Shown: positions 36,701 to 50,100 of the stretch, in pieces
Position numbering within the stretch: position 1 is the stretch's first letter
How the letters are laid out: every line of letters starts with the position of its first letter
Origin: Varroa destructor
Lineage: Eukaryota > Arthropoda > Arachnida > Mesostigmata > Varroidae
Direction of reading: 5' to 3'
Length of the DNA: 64,000 nt
NCBI RefSeq assembly: GCF_002443255.2
Contig: NW_019211456.1
Span: 40,279,891-40,343,890 of the forward strand
The notes under the pieces: model-generated
The model's database searches: none
The model's input: the letters and a program-made list of their open reading frames with translations, nothing else
Told to the model about the DNA's origin: nothing
Program-made: the position numbers and the translations under genes

Positions 36701-39418
36701 ATTACTGCTCTAATAGGCATTCGAATCTCAGCTAAATTTCGCCGTGGATAAAGTCCATTTAGATGCTTTACGTTGGTATCTTCATTGTGAGTTGCTCGTA
36801 CCGACTGTACTGAGTAAATGCGTTACTTCCACGCGGACTGCCTATTTTCCCTCCGTCGCATATCGAGGCACCGCACTTACGTTAGAGAACAACTTCCTTC
36901 CTCGACAACATTTGGTGTAAGCAACTGAGTGGCCTGATACCTGCAGTCGCTTTATAGGATATCGCGCAACTGTGTTTAGCGCTCATCCAGACCGACGTTG
37001 GACCGTGGACCATCGATCGTTAACATATATACACACGCATCAAATTGAGTAACGCTTATTGTGGTGAGCATGCATTTCTTCGCTATTCTTGGTGGTAGAA
37101 AAAGAAAAAAAATAAGAGAAAAAAAGCCAATCCTCTGTAGAACGTACGCGTCACGGCAAGAAACAGCGCATACCTTCAAAAAAAAGATGAGGTATTATCT
37201 TCACTATTATTAAGTCTTCACGTAGGATGAACTTTCCACTGAGATTAAGAACTTCATCATTTATTGAGGATAATTTTTTCTTGACGCCCCCTCTGCGGCA
37301 AGGAATCAGGGCAGAATTTAAGGGGGAAACCGGGAGGTCTGCAACAGGCCTTCAGTAAAAAAATCTGGAAGGTACATCGAAGTGATTTAAAAAAAGAACA
37401 CTTAATTGTTTGACACAAAACAATACCGGCCATTTTAGAAAACAGAGGATATAAATCACCCGGATAAACTTTAATGATTCGTCTTTTTTAGTCGTTTTTG
37501 AAGCTATGAGTTGTTGGTGCTTCGAATGTAATTTCGATAGAATCTTTTGTATAAAACATATTTGGCGAGCTGACACCTAAAGGTCGCTTGGCGTACAAAC
37601 GATTAAAAAAAATATTTTCAAAATAGCTAGTTTCTGAAGCCGCGATTACGGTGAGGTGTACTGGATAAACGTGATTACCAGAAATCACACTTCTGCTACA
37701 TGCAAACAATTTCGTTAACCCGTCTATTTTTGTTCAGATACAGTCACTAAGAAACCAATTAATAATTATATGAACGTTGTTGCTTTCAACATGATGCAAC
37801 CGACAAGCACTTTTCGTTCGCACAAATAGATCATAGGTTTGTTTAGACTGAGAATGCAAAAGCAAACAGAGGGAGTAAGGGGTAGCGTAAGACAATGTAA
37901 AGCCTCAAGCCTATCTGTCAGTGATTCTCTATCGGTTGTTTTGAGCGCAATTGTTGTAGCGGTGACGGGGTCGCGCGAAACTGTCACCGATCGCCAACAG
38001 CGCGATAACACCGCAGCAGAGGGCTCTGCGGCGCTTTTAGACACTGCGATCAATACAATGCTTGGCTCGACGGTCAACGTGTCCAAACAACTGTGTAGAA
38101 AAAGGCCTTAAATGATTGGCCGATTAATCTAAGCCGGCCCCTAGTCAGTTTGCCTAGGAGCTAGGGCCTGTTTTTTTGTGCTCTAATTTTCGTGTTGACA
38201 ACCCGCAACTGCCGTCGGGAAGTTCAATAATAATCATCATCATCATCATCAGACTGTGTCAATCCTTATTGTTTTGTATCTATAGTACATTCATATAACA
38301 GATAATTGATTCTGAACTGGTGGAGAACGTAGGGGAAATCGATCGACGAAAGCAAGTTTTAAAGGTCACCCACGATTTGATCGATACGATGGATACAAAT
38401 GATATATTTCACAGTGATTACGTGCTCAAGCGAGCGTTTGTCTGTTTCCGTACATCGTAGCATCAAGGGACGCTAAAAACAACAGCTGAAGTGGCAAAGG
38501 TGTGTACGGACGGTAGCTTTTCGACTGTGGTATTTTTTCTTTCTGTTCTTATGTCACAATGTTATTGTGTTGATTAGACAATTGTGCACTTGTGGCCTTG
38601 ATCGAATCTACCCGCGAATACTATATTGAATGATATCGGATATGTGGGTTGACCGCAGCCCACGTACAAAAACCCGTCGATCGAGCAAACATATATACAT
38701 GCACTATATATGGCTACAATGTAACTATGCTATATATGTAATATATACTACGGCATTGTGACGACATATTTACAGCAAACTCCCGCAGTGCGTTGAACAT
38801 AGACATGTTGAATCGTAGTATTCGACTATATGCCATGTATTTAGCCACTTGTGGATGATAAGCTCTCGGCCTTCATGCCAACATTGACTCAATCGTCATT
38901 CTTTTTTCTCGCACAGAGCTAGGATTATTCAACCAGTCGTCGCGCCCCGAAAGTCTATTTGTCTGCATATACAAATACACAAGCTAACCTATTCCTTTGC
39001 GCCGTTAACCAGGCCACGAAACAACTACAACGGCAACCACTGGAAGACGCGAAACGCGAACAAGTAACTGCGTCCGCTGCTGCGCTGTCGGCATGTGCCT
39101 AAACCTGGTCACTTTTTAATTGTAAGTTGATGAAAACATAACATATATAGGATGTACTTTGTCTCAAATGTCATAAATACACGTAATGATGATTTAAATG
39201 TACGGCGACCAGAGCATTAGGGTTTGACGCTCAAGTCCAGACAAGATTTGTTTGGTGTATTTCAAGAAACCAAAAGTAAGACCGTAAATGCTTCATTAAC
39301 TAACCTGGCAAAACTTGTTCTGCCCAAATACTAATTCTACTTGTTGTTCGACGTTTGTTTTCGACAAGATTCAGTTACGTCGCGTATCGTAAAATTGCAC
39401 ACCAGAACAAAACGAGCG
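30731..39418. other. Long gene-poor stretch
   Basis: No exon could be supported. The 33.5-34.76 kb part is richer in CpG and ends in a strong donor-like AATGAG|GTGAGT (GT at 34757), so it may contain a non-coding first exon. A CA-rich repeat, an A/T homopolymer pair (36495-36530) and an (ATC)n run near 38229 are present. A minus-strand frame at 31106-31429 looks hydrophobic but is not assignable. Confidence 0.35.
33326..33407. repeat. Compound (CA)n microsatellite
   Basis: About 80 bases of CA units interrupted by GC, GA, AA and TC steps. Confidence 0.9.
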
Positions 39419-39811
39419 ATGGCTCCCCGGGAGGCCATAGCACTAAACCGACTACCGTCCTCGAACTCGTCCAAAGCCTCTCAGCAGTCGCCCGAATCAG
39501 CGGTCAGCGCCACAAACAATGGCGGAGCTGGCGAAAGAAGTTCTACGCCGACAAATCTACGCAGTGAGACTCAACTTCCAATATCAACCACTGTTGGCCA
39601 GCATGAGGAAAGGTTTAGAGATTGCTGTGCTAGTGGGGTAGGCGTATCAGATAGGGCGGTCGGATTCGCCCTTTTTCTACTATTTGTTACCACCGTTATG
39701 TTTTATGCCGCTTCTTCAAAAACTCTCTGGGATCCCGCCAGGTGGAAAAGTTACAACACTGAAAATTCGACAGAGGCCGACTTTACGCAAAAAGAATCAT
39801 TTTTCTATTAA
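39419..39811 (+). CDS. Possible small single-pass membrane protein, unrecognised
   Basis: An ATG in good context (GAGCGATGG) opens 130 codons to TAA. The N-terminal 75 residues are polar and Ser/Thr-rich. One clear transmembrane segment (about 80-99, VGFALFLLFVTTVMFYA) follows, then a short tail with an N-x-S site (NST). A Cys pair (69-70) sits about ten residues before the membrane segment. A possible acceptor (CACACCAG) lies 13 bases before the ATG, so the ORF may be the second exon of a gene with a 5' UTR exon upstream. I do not recognise a family. It could also be a chance ORF; the clean membrane helix and start context are the only support. Confidence 0.4.
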   Translation: MAPREAIALNRLPSSNSSKASQQSPESAVSATNNGGAGERSSTPTNLRSETQLPISTTVGQHEERFRDCCASGVGVSDRAVGFALFLLFVTTVMFYAASSKTLWDPARWKSYNTENSTEADFTQKESFFY

Positions 39812-42090
39812 TTACTCGACCTGGGCGCTGGTAGGTACACCGACCTTAAGCTTCATTTTGTTTTACCATTTACGCTGCTCCATACGTACTTTGCTTTACG
39901 TAGCTTGTACAAAGAAACACAGCGTATGTAATTGTCATATCGCGTAGCAAATGCGCCCCTCGACCGCTTTATTTCTGCGTTTGTCGATGGCGATTTGTAT
40001 ATAGTGCCCATCGCTATTACAAAGTACATGTGATGTGGATTCGTAGGATAACGCAGGAGGCAAAAAGAACAGCGGCTTAGGGAAGGGCAGAAAGGACTAG
40101 AGAGAATAGCAGAACTGAGGTTTAGTGGTTTGTTTTCTAAAAGCAGTTTTTTGATAGCTATCCACAAACGCGTTATTCGGGTCCCACGCTTAATGCCAGT
40201 GAAGAAGACATGTGGACTCTGAGAAGGTACCAGCAGGCGTTAATAAGCCCTCGGTAAATCATAGATACAATGGCAACAACAACAACAACAACAACGGAAA
40301 GAGATAACCTTTTACGGGATACGACCTCATAGCCGATACGCTAAAAGCTATTTTTGACATGACTTTTTCGCCTGCTATTGCAGCCGTGTACATATATATA
40401 CGTGATTGTAGATGTTTATATAAAGATAGTGAGCAGGGCTTGTTGAAGCAGTGAGCAGAAGGATCGGGGGAAAATGATAACAGTAGAAACGGTCAACGTT
40501 GCTGATCTATGTCTGTATTACAGCCTGATATGGCTATTTCAAACATGTCATAATTTAAAACAAAAAAATGAAGTGATTCGTAATGTTTAGGACATAAAGA
40601 AAAACAAAAGAAAACACACGAAGGTGGCAATTTCAAGATTCAAGGCATTATGCTGAAATCGTTTTGCAATACGTTGGGCGCTAACCCAATGTGTTCGTGA
40701 TTATTTTTTTAAATCATTGATTCGTAAATACATTCCATGAAAAGGCTAGGCATTACTATTTCAGGTAGCGTGCTATAGGTTCAGCCTATTTAATTAACGA
40801 AGGCTAATAAAAAATTCAATTTCGAACCACTTGTTTTTAATCATTTTTTTCGCTTTAGCAGACACTAGGGAATAAAATTTTTGTAAGAAGACGAATATCA
40901 AATCAAATAAAAATCAAAGAAAAAAAAACAGAACCCAATACACCCGTTTGAACGTCTTTTCGTCCAGTATATTAAATATTTGATGCGCTCCATATAGAAG
41001 TTTGTAGACGGCTTCTAAGGCATTTAGCTCGCTGATCTTACGATCAGCGTGCCATCATATACAACAGTTTCCCTTGCAATTTCCTGTTTCAAGGTCGCCC
41101 ATAGTCCTTAATGGAACCAAATCGATTTATAACGCCATAGTTCACGCAAAAGTTATATCTGACCTGCACTTACGTTATTTGAAGTTCAAAAGCGACTGAA
41201 CTCGGTGCATCAGCCTTGTGAACCGGGAGAGACCCACGATTACCGCCGAAAAGCTTAACACAAAACTAGATACGCCCACAGACAATTGGACAATTACGCT
41301 GCTCGCTGCTTTCCTGGGTCTCTTAGTAACGAACAACATCTCGCGCCCAGCCTTTATCAGATCTGTGAGCTCTTCGATAGATGAAATTAATAGATGAAAT
41401 TTATCGAATTTATAAGTTCGGCGACAAATGTTTTACAACAAAAGATATTTTGGCCGAAAGCACAAGTTAAAAGGAGAGGGGCAGTCATTCATTACACGTT
41501 TGTGGGCACAGATGTTATCGTAAATTCAATCCGAAACCTTCGCGAGAGCGCAGGCTTAATGTCTAAACAACTTAAACAAGATAGATTTCTTTTCAAAAAA
41601 TGTCTTTCCTTATAAATCTGAACATCAATCATGGAATTGCACAATGATTTGTCTAATTAAATCGCTACATTATAGATCAAAGTAAAAAAGGCCGGCCTAT
41701 AACGATCCTCAACGACTTAGACTACGGTACCGGGTTAGAGGGTTAGCATTAGACGTTAGAGGCTATGCGTAAACCTCGGCAGGGGACTCGCTTTTTTCGT
41801 CAAGCACAAAAATGCTCGTATCTGTGGCTGCACGACACACGTTCGCACTGCCTCCCCTGTAGACCCTGAACGTCCAAAGGAATACGTCGATAACACACTA
41901 CAATCCCGCAACAAGATCCCCCAGATGTGCTTGTTTTCTCAAATACCTGGCGGAAGAATGATAATCACTGGCGAGCACATATGCAACGCGGATCCACAAG
42001 CACGATATCTTTAAGTCGGTACAATTTTCGTGAATAGGATATTCCTAGAGTTAGGGGATATGCGAAACGAACATATAGCCCCATGCCAAT
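39812..42090. other. Intergenic, no firm feature
   Basis: Contains a (CAA)n run near 40271. A short minus-strand frame (41283-41386) resembles a HAD-phosphatase segment. Nothing here could be confirmed as the missing last APRT exon. Confidence 0.35.
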
Positions 42091-42880
42091 CTGCACTGTC
42101 AAACATTTGCATGCCGGGTTTATGCCAGCGACTTCAACGCGGAACTTGTTAACACTTATCCCAATGAGTAAAAGTTTGACAGTCATGAAATCGTGGTGGG
42201 GTATAGCAAAGATGAGAAATGCATACAAACTGTTAACATGTTTTCTCGTGCGATGGTTGACCGTTGATCTTAACTATAAAGAAGCTCTGCTTGACGGCAA
42301 CAGCGGAGTTTCCCAGGACCATATGCCATATTGCTCATTGTTTCTCGAAGACGCCGAAAAGAACCTTCTCAAGAAGGGTTCGTTTGTCTACACTACGTTC
42401 CTTGATTTCCGAACTGACTTTAGCTCAAGATCACAAAGACTCAAAAAATTGTATGGCAGATCCAGTATAGAGATACTAAGTACGCTGAAGATGATATTAC
42501 AGGGCAACACCATGGCAACGGACGACCGCGTGACAAAACGTTACTTTCACCTACAGATGAGTGGCTTCGCCCAAGGCGACGACCTTAGTGCTCTACTGTT
42601 CGCTCTTTTCTTAACCGATTTTCCACAACAGATACAAACAGACACCCGTTGTTGAAAACCGGGACATAGGATTGTAGGCCATGAACCTCAGTCACGGAGA
42701 AAACGACTGGGCGGGTTAGACACTTTGGAAAACTTTAGAAAACGCAAATAAGCTTACGTATCTGACCGTTACGCTAACATTCAGCGCAAAATCGTATTGA
42801 GCGCGTATCAAAGATAAAATTCGTAAGGTGTTCGTTTCAACAACGCTGAATGATCATTCCCAGGGCTAAAAACTGCGCTT
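42090..42880 (+). mobile_element. Decayed non-LTR retrotransposon (LINE) reverse-transcriptase fragment
   Basis: A frame at 42083-42655 carries reverse-transcriptase motifs: FVYTTFLDFRTDFSS (motif A, like FVDFRKAFD) from about 42383, then SGFAQGDDLSALLFALFLTDF (like G.RQG.PLSPLLFALFINDL) ending near 42622. After a stop, 42735-42791 reads KLTYLTVTLTFSAK, the post-catalytic TYLGVTLT segment. Near 42128, in another frame, SDFNAEL resembles the GDFNAE motif of the LINE endonuclease. Only about 80 codons separate it from motif A, so the interior is deleted. The YADD motif is gone. The element cannot be active. The clade is uncertain. Confidence 0.75.
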
Positions 42881-43948
42881 GACCTAAATAAAGGTAGCAT
42901 GGACGGCTTCCTAAGGTCTACATTTATATGTAAACCTACCAGCTGCCTATTTATACAGACTAAACAGAATCAAACCTGCCGTACTTACACAACTCATAGA
43001 TCCTATGATAAGGAACCGGCTTTCTTTTACTTGCTAACAGACACACCATTCCTGTTGAGGAACTCAGTAACCAGCGCAGGAATTGAGACCAGCACAACGA
43101 TATGTCGAGGCCACATTGCCATACAGTCATTATCACTAGATACGCAACACGCGAACGCCGCTACATTCTTTGCAGGGCAGAAGGTCCAATTGACATGGCC
43201 ATCTACAGCTACTGTGATTTATATCCATGATATCATCATCGTTGCCGATCTCTGTCCGTTCGCCCATTCGTCTTTTTTCGTTTCGACTTAGAAATTTCTG
43301 AGTCGTTGTTAACTCACCTCTGACATCGTGAATGACAGATTAACCGGATCGTGATGACATTACTAAACAAATAGAACACCTGATAAAGGCACTCCATAAA
43401 AAAATTTCTAGGCTTTACTCTCAGCAGAAATCGTAAAGGTACAAGTGAGACAAATATGAACACTGAAAACACTGTTTTCAGTATCTGAACGCTAGAGGCA
43501 ATTATATCAGGACGTAGTAAATTTATCCATTGAATAAATGAAGAGAAACCTACTTAAGGTATGGATTGATTATTAATGCGCTCGTTGAACGTTATCGCTT
43601 GACAAGTGACTATTCAGTGGTTCTCGATAGACGAGCGCCGTGACACAGCAAACGCTCGTTTCAATCGAAATTGAATCGTCAGGGTGGTCAAAAGCTTGCC
43701 ATAACAAAAGAACTGCACGTAATAGACCCTTAGTAAAACATGACAATTAACAAATGAGTAAAGTCATCGGCCTAAACACGAAACTAGCTAAATGGTCAAG
43801 TAACGGTTCATTAGTGTTTTTATCCTGATTGAAATCGACAGAAGACATCTTAATGAGTTGTAGTTTCTCCAGTTACACTTGTAGCAGTATGCAAGCATCC
43901 TCGAACAGATGCCGGCGTAACTATGAAGAACGCTTTACGTGAAAAAGG

Positions 43949-43975
43949 ACCTGTGGAGGATGTCCCTCCACAGGT
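43949..43975. repeat. Perfect 11-bp hairpin
   Basis: ACCTGTGGAGG (43949-43959) and its exact reverse complement (43965-43975) flank a 5-base loop. It lies about 190 bases downstream of APRT exon 3 on the minus strand, so probably in an APRT intron. No poly(T) follows in either direction. Confidence 0.85.
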
Positions 43976-44167
43976 ACATCATATTACTAACTTTCCAATC
44001 TCGCTCAGAGGCATTTACAAAATTTCGATTTAGCCTCACGGTCATACGCATTGAAAGAACGGGCCATTCGCTTAGCGATTGCTTTGTAGAGTACGAATTA
44101 TATATACATATGACATTTACCTAAAGCGTACTACGATCAAGCACCTAATGCTTAGCAAGCTGCTTAC

Positions 44168-47100
44168 CATGGCTTCACAGTCTTTAATGATATCACAGGC
44201 AGCCTTGAGAGTTCCGCCGGTTGCCAATAGGTCATCCAGGATCACGTACCTTTTTCCTTTCTCAATAGCGGCTGCTTGAACTTCGAGGGTGTCCTGTAGA
44301 AATATCGACTTGGCTTAGTTATCGATTTACGAATCTTCGATTGGAAAAGTTCTATTCAGTCGTTACAATACGACCCTATGTTACACGGCGCTTCACAAAG
44401 GTTATCGAGGTCTGGTTTAGGCCAATCCAGTTACGTATTGCTATTCACTCGGTAGGTGCACTTCCTGTTTGTGGCATTTTAGCATTTTCGAAGAGGTCAA
44501 CATAGTGACATTGTTTTAATACTTAGTTACAGACGGGAAAAGTACCTTGGCGAAAACAGAGTTATTGTGCTGTCGACAGGCACGTCCTAAACAGGTAAGG
44601 GAGTTGCGGAAATTAAAGCACCGATCAACCAAGCCCTCAGACAACTGGACGAAAGACACGAAAGCCTAATTAAGGTATCGCTAACACGAGCAATCATAAC
44701 AATACAGGCCAACCAGTGAAATGTATGCTCATTTTCATCGACGGATGCCAATGAAGTAGCTAAACAACCCCATCACTGACATGTACGTCAATGCTGAGAA
44801 ACCGCTGAAGCGACGTGTTTCGCATTTATGACACGAAAATATCGTGAATCAAAAAAAAAAACTGTCTGTGACATCCTTATCATACTTTTGTTTGTAATGT
44901 AAAGTTGTACATTTTGCGATAGCTAACATGTGGTCATAATTTTTATATTAAATTTAATTTTTTTTCTCCAATTTTAGGTTCTGCCAGATTCTCATGGGTC
45001 AGTATGGTTATTTAAGGACCCACCTCCCTAGACTAGACTAGAAACTAGAACTACTAGACGTGAAGAATAGTATAGAAGTGAAATAACGCTCATGGTTAAT
45101 ATTAAAAATCTGAATCACGCCGTCTCGGACGTCTATAAACCTATTAACTAGCTATAGAATTCACGATGCTTAAATTAGGGGTTCCCTTTTGTTAGAACGA
45201 TTCGTTAGGCGACCAAGACGCTTTAAAGAGATCGATCAGGTCATCTGCCAAATACACGGAGGTTACAATGATGCCCAAGGACAGGTTAAATGTGATAACA
45301 ATATTTGGTGGCTGCAGCACGAAAGCCTCCTCAGATACACATGAGCAGTTATATTGGCATCGTCATTCTGAACGCGAACCGTAGTGCTTATATATATCGG
45401 ACGTATATATTGGACAACATAGGAATCTGCAAATATCAGAACTCAAGATCGTCGGATTTCGACAGGTGTGGGTACAATATATATGCTCTGAGCTCTTTGG
45501 AAGCGACCGATAACGGTCAAGTCAGCCACCGATTTCTGTTTTGCAAAGCATTTCAAATACGATGTTTAACATAAATTTCAATAAGCTACACGTTATTTAG
45601 ATTGTTAACCGTCTTCGTTATTGGTAAAGTGTATATCTATACATGGGTTCTACGTCCGGTATTGCTGTTGTTGACTCCCAGCACAAAACGAAGTGTGTCT
45701 ATGGTCGGGTTTGAACCCAGACCACGATGTGTCCCTAATATTAGCAAGCTAACCCGTTACGCACTTCGCTATCACGGGGACGGTACATGCTAGTATTTAT
45801 TTATTGATTTACCTAGGTCTGATTCAAATAATCTGGTCCTGCCGATCACTTCCGGTGGAACGGTTTTCTAACTACACAATATACCCGAGACAAAAGTCTC
45901 CTGACCGGAGACAAAAAAAGGATTTTTGGCCGATTGGGCCGGTGTTTTAAATTGACCGTTATGCAATTTTTGGGTATCTAACAGCAACACTAATTTGGCA
46001 TTTTCGAAAAAGTAAAATAATTAAATCTTTTTACTAGACGTCACGTTACGTACGGATGATCATCGTAACACAGCGGACTCACTCACTTGCGTCTGCGGCC
46101 AAACAAAGAGTTCAATGAAACTTGATGTATAATGCGCCATACACAACGTCAAGGCATCATTGAAGATCTCTTCCAGATGCTCATACTATACCTGAGATAG
46201 CTAAATTTTAGTCGTATCGGCCCCTATGAAATTTTTGGATACGCACTGAATAGTAAGCACAGCATAACCGTGATCTAGTTTCAAGAATGCTACCAAAACG
46301 TCTAGTATGCTTCCTAGACTGTACTAAATCCACACGACGATCCTGCCTATACATTTGGGCCTATTTCAATAACGAGAGCAAACTTTTAGCAGAAGGTTCG
46401 AAACACTAATGGTGCCAATAACGTAGCAGTTTGATACAAAACGTATTCCTCACCGTTGAACGTAATAGTATCGTAAGATATACCGTAATCCGGCTTCCGC
46501 CTCATTGAGCTTACGAAGCCCATGGCTTATACATTACGGGTTTTATGAAATCCATTTCAATTACGTGATTGCCCAACGCGTTAGAAGTAAGATTAATCCA
46601 ACCTCATAGTACTATTAAATGGGTCGAAAGGCCGGGAAATTAATTGGTCAGTCTTTTATAATAATCTAAAGTGAAAGCTATACAAATAACTTGTAGGTGA
46701 GCCATACATCGTCAACTGTGCTATAAGAAAGCGTTTGCTTAACGGCACAGACAAACGGAAAAGAGCTAGAACATTTTAAAAAATTTAATTAATTTTCAAC
46801 TTTTAGTAGAACATAGTACCCAATCTATTACTATTAGTAGCTTTCCAGGCTAATTTTCTATGCTGATCACATTCATTCGTGGGACGCACTGGGCTGTAGT
46901 ATAAACCTGGCACCTTCTTCTTTGATTCGTTAAAGCCAGATACATCGTGCATTGCCTTCCTGTTACAATTGGAGAACCACAGTTGCTCTATGCTGTTCTG
47001 ACTGGGCAATAACCTATAGAATTACGTACAAACAACAAATAGGTCCACACTCGTTACTATGTATGCTATATGATCTGTACGTCAATAATCTACAGCACTG

Positions 47101-50100
47101 TCAATTTTTATTGGCTTCCAGTCTTAGCGAACACAAGCATTCATTTATCGACGCCAAGAACAATGATTGCTAACAGAAACTTGGGAAACTATTTGAAATC
47201 CTTACCTAACCCGCCATTACCGCTAGACGCACCCGTAAAAACTCAATATTATCAACTAGAGAGATATAACAACCAAAGAGCGCAGAAATTAGTTCGCGAT
47301 TCTTCAGTCAGCCAGAGAAGCTGAGGAGCTACGCAAGCGCTCAACTGAAATATTCATCACTGAGTAGGAAGTGGCCAGAATCACACGATAAATAGAACCA
47401 CCAAGTGATATGATATTAACTAAATTTGGTACTTATCTCAACTTAACTTTCCCGAGTCCGAAAGGCGCTACAGTTAACGAAAATGAGTGAGGCGCACTCC
47501 AATACAAACTGATAGGGAGAGCGTCAATGACAGTCAATTTTTACGTAAGGTACCACAAAGAGTGCACAGGTTACTACTCAGATTACTATTCTTAAAACGA
47601 ACATCAGTGTTCTGAAGTTATGGAAGTATCTATTGAGCAACATCACATAAGTTGTCGTCGATGTCCTGGTTCAGGCTCATTCCCAGGGTTACAAATTGGC
47701 TCATTTGAGCGATCGCAGCTTTTACCTTAAGTAGAATGAATAAGACTTGGAACAAAATACTTAACATGAGAGAGAGAGAGACCGCGAGAGTTATGCGAGA
47801 TAAGCAATATGGAGTTCATATGGAATGCACACTCAAACTCACTAAATCATCAACCAAACACTTGACATGATAAAGCAGGAAGTGTTTGATCAGCAGGACT
47901 CCATGACTGGTGGAGAGCAGGCAGTGCTTCCAGCGAAGCGTTGCGACTAGCAGGCGGTCAATCGTACGATCACTTGCTAGTTTTATCTCAAATCCCTTTC
48001 ACAATATAATACCGTGCCAAACAGGAGAAACAGGCGTCTTCTAATTTAAGCCGATTAGGGAAAATGCGCGATGCCAATACGTCAACCAAAAAAAAAAAAC
48101 AATATTTTCAGCAGACGACGGGTCCGGGTACGAAAACGTCCGATCTTCAGCTACAATGTGTTTGCTGGGTGCTCCAACAGCGATCAGTAATAATCAAATT
48201 AGCTATCGATTTGACATTTTACGTGACGTGAAGAACAAAGTGCTCGAAACCCGATATGGATTTACGCAGAATACGTATCAGATTATTTTTGATTTTCGTT
48301 TGGTTGAAGGTTACTCACGAGGCTGTTTTCATTTAATAGGTTGGAATGACGGTTAGACAAGAGTTGGACTTCATTTTATTTACGTGTCTCCGTCATTGGT
48401 AAAGCTAAGATGCGTAGCACTTGCTTCTTGATTTAATATTTAAAGATTAGATACTTCAGTTGGTTCGTCCTACCTGTCGTCTCCAACGATTAGCGACGCT
48501 GTTTGAAGAATTTCATAACTACAAAAAGTCACCCCAACCAATGGGAATCCGCATGGGGTCACTACAGTCGACCCTATGCTTAATGAAAAACGCGTTAATT
48601 TTATAATACCCAATTGTCACCCAAGTAACCAGCTTAATTGGCGCATGACGACAGGTTTCTCAGAACAGTTAACAGGTAACTTAAAAAGTGTATGTATCTG
48701 CTTCTGAGCAAATTGATCGAGCTAATTATACTCACAATAACAATTTTCAGTTATGTGAGGTTCTTCAATAGTGCTTCGCTGACAAAGCCTTGCCATTTAG
48801 ATCGTCTGTGCCTTCTCCGTACGATGATAACTTTAACACATATCTGGACGGGGTTTCTACATAGCAATAGCACACATAGCACGATAATATAAATATAAAA
48901 GACAAAATATAGTAATTTATAACAAAGTCAATCACAATCTAAATAAACCTCTTAAACTGTCGACATTTCATTAGTACTATCTCGTTGGACAATAATTGAC
49001 ACCAATCTATGAGCTGCACGTGTATCTCCCTCACAGTACAGATTAAACCTCAATGGGCAGCCCCTTTCGAAAGGGGCATCGCAGTGTGTTAAGCATCAAC
49101 ACGGGTGTGTATCCGAACAAAGGAGCATTCAATTACATAAACAAACTAGATACGACTCCCAGATGCACGTCCAAGTCCAAATAGACCGGAGATTTTTTAA
49201 ATACTGAAGAGCTACAAGTGAGTCTTACCGATTGTTTTTGCGTTGATATTGTTGACTTATAGGCTAGCTAAGGTTCCCGCAGTGCATCAAGATCTTACGT
49301 GCGCGAAATGTACAACCGCAGTCACTATACTTAAGGCAGAGGACAGAAGGGTGTTCTGAAGCGGTAACAATCTGCATTCTAGGGCACCATTTTTTGAGCT
49401 CTAAACTTGCCTCTGACTGATATGTGTTCTTGTTACCGACTTGAAATTTTGCTTTAAAAAAGCATAAAACATATTTGGAATGCCATAGTTAATGATATAT
49501 TCCAACAAAATATTGTCAAGATTGAATTTTCTTGACCCTTGTTTTTATCATAGCTAGCTAAGCTGAAAGCTGGCTAGCCCAGGAAGTAATCCGTGTCAAG
49601 CGGTCTGGGCAAATAGCCAGCAATAACAAGTAGCAGATCTTATGTTTTTTACGTACATTTCTCCACCAAACGCTGGAAGCATGCTTTGTAATAAACTAGC
49701 AGGTTGCCAAAAGAACCGTTCCGATTCAGTCCGATCATTTCGTGAAACACTTTTTACCAGCATGAAAAACATCAATGAAATGTCATTACAAAATAGAGGC
49801 CAAAATGCGTTTCTTCTTTTGGAATGGCTACTAATAACGATTAGCACAAAAAAGAAGGAAGAAGATTGAACCTTTCCGTATTCCTTTTCAAAGGATTTCT
49901 GAAAAACGTGACCGGGTAATTTTCCAGGTTTCCTAAGGGGTATAAATGGTAACTTCATACGAATTGCCAGAGGCGCGGCCAGCATAAAACCCCGAGATTC
50001 CGTCCCGACCAGGCCAGCGCAATCAGGAGCCAACGCCGATATCCTATTCTGTAACGCGACTAGCAGTGAGGTGTAGGCTTCTGGATCACGAAAAACAGGC

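Noticed and set aside
37766..38111. Overlapping ORFs on both strands
   Set aside because: They mirror each other and neither has a motif or gene structure around it.
42899..43291. 130-codon plus-strand ORF after the LINE remnant
   Set aside because: No reverse-transcriptase, RNase H or other motif; probably random sequence or degraded LINE tail.
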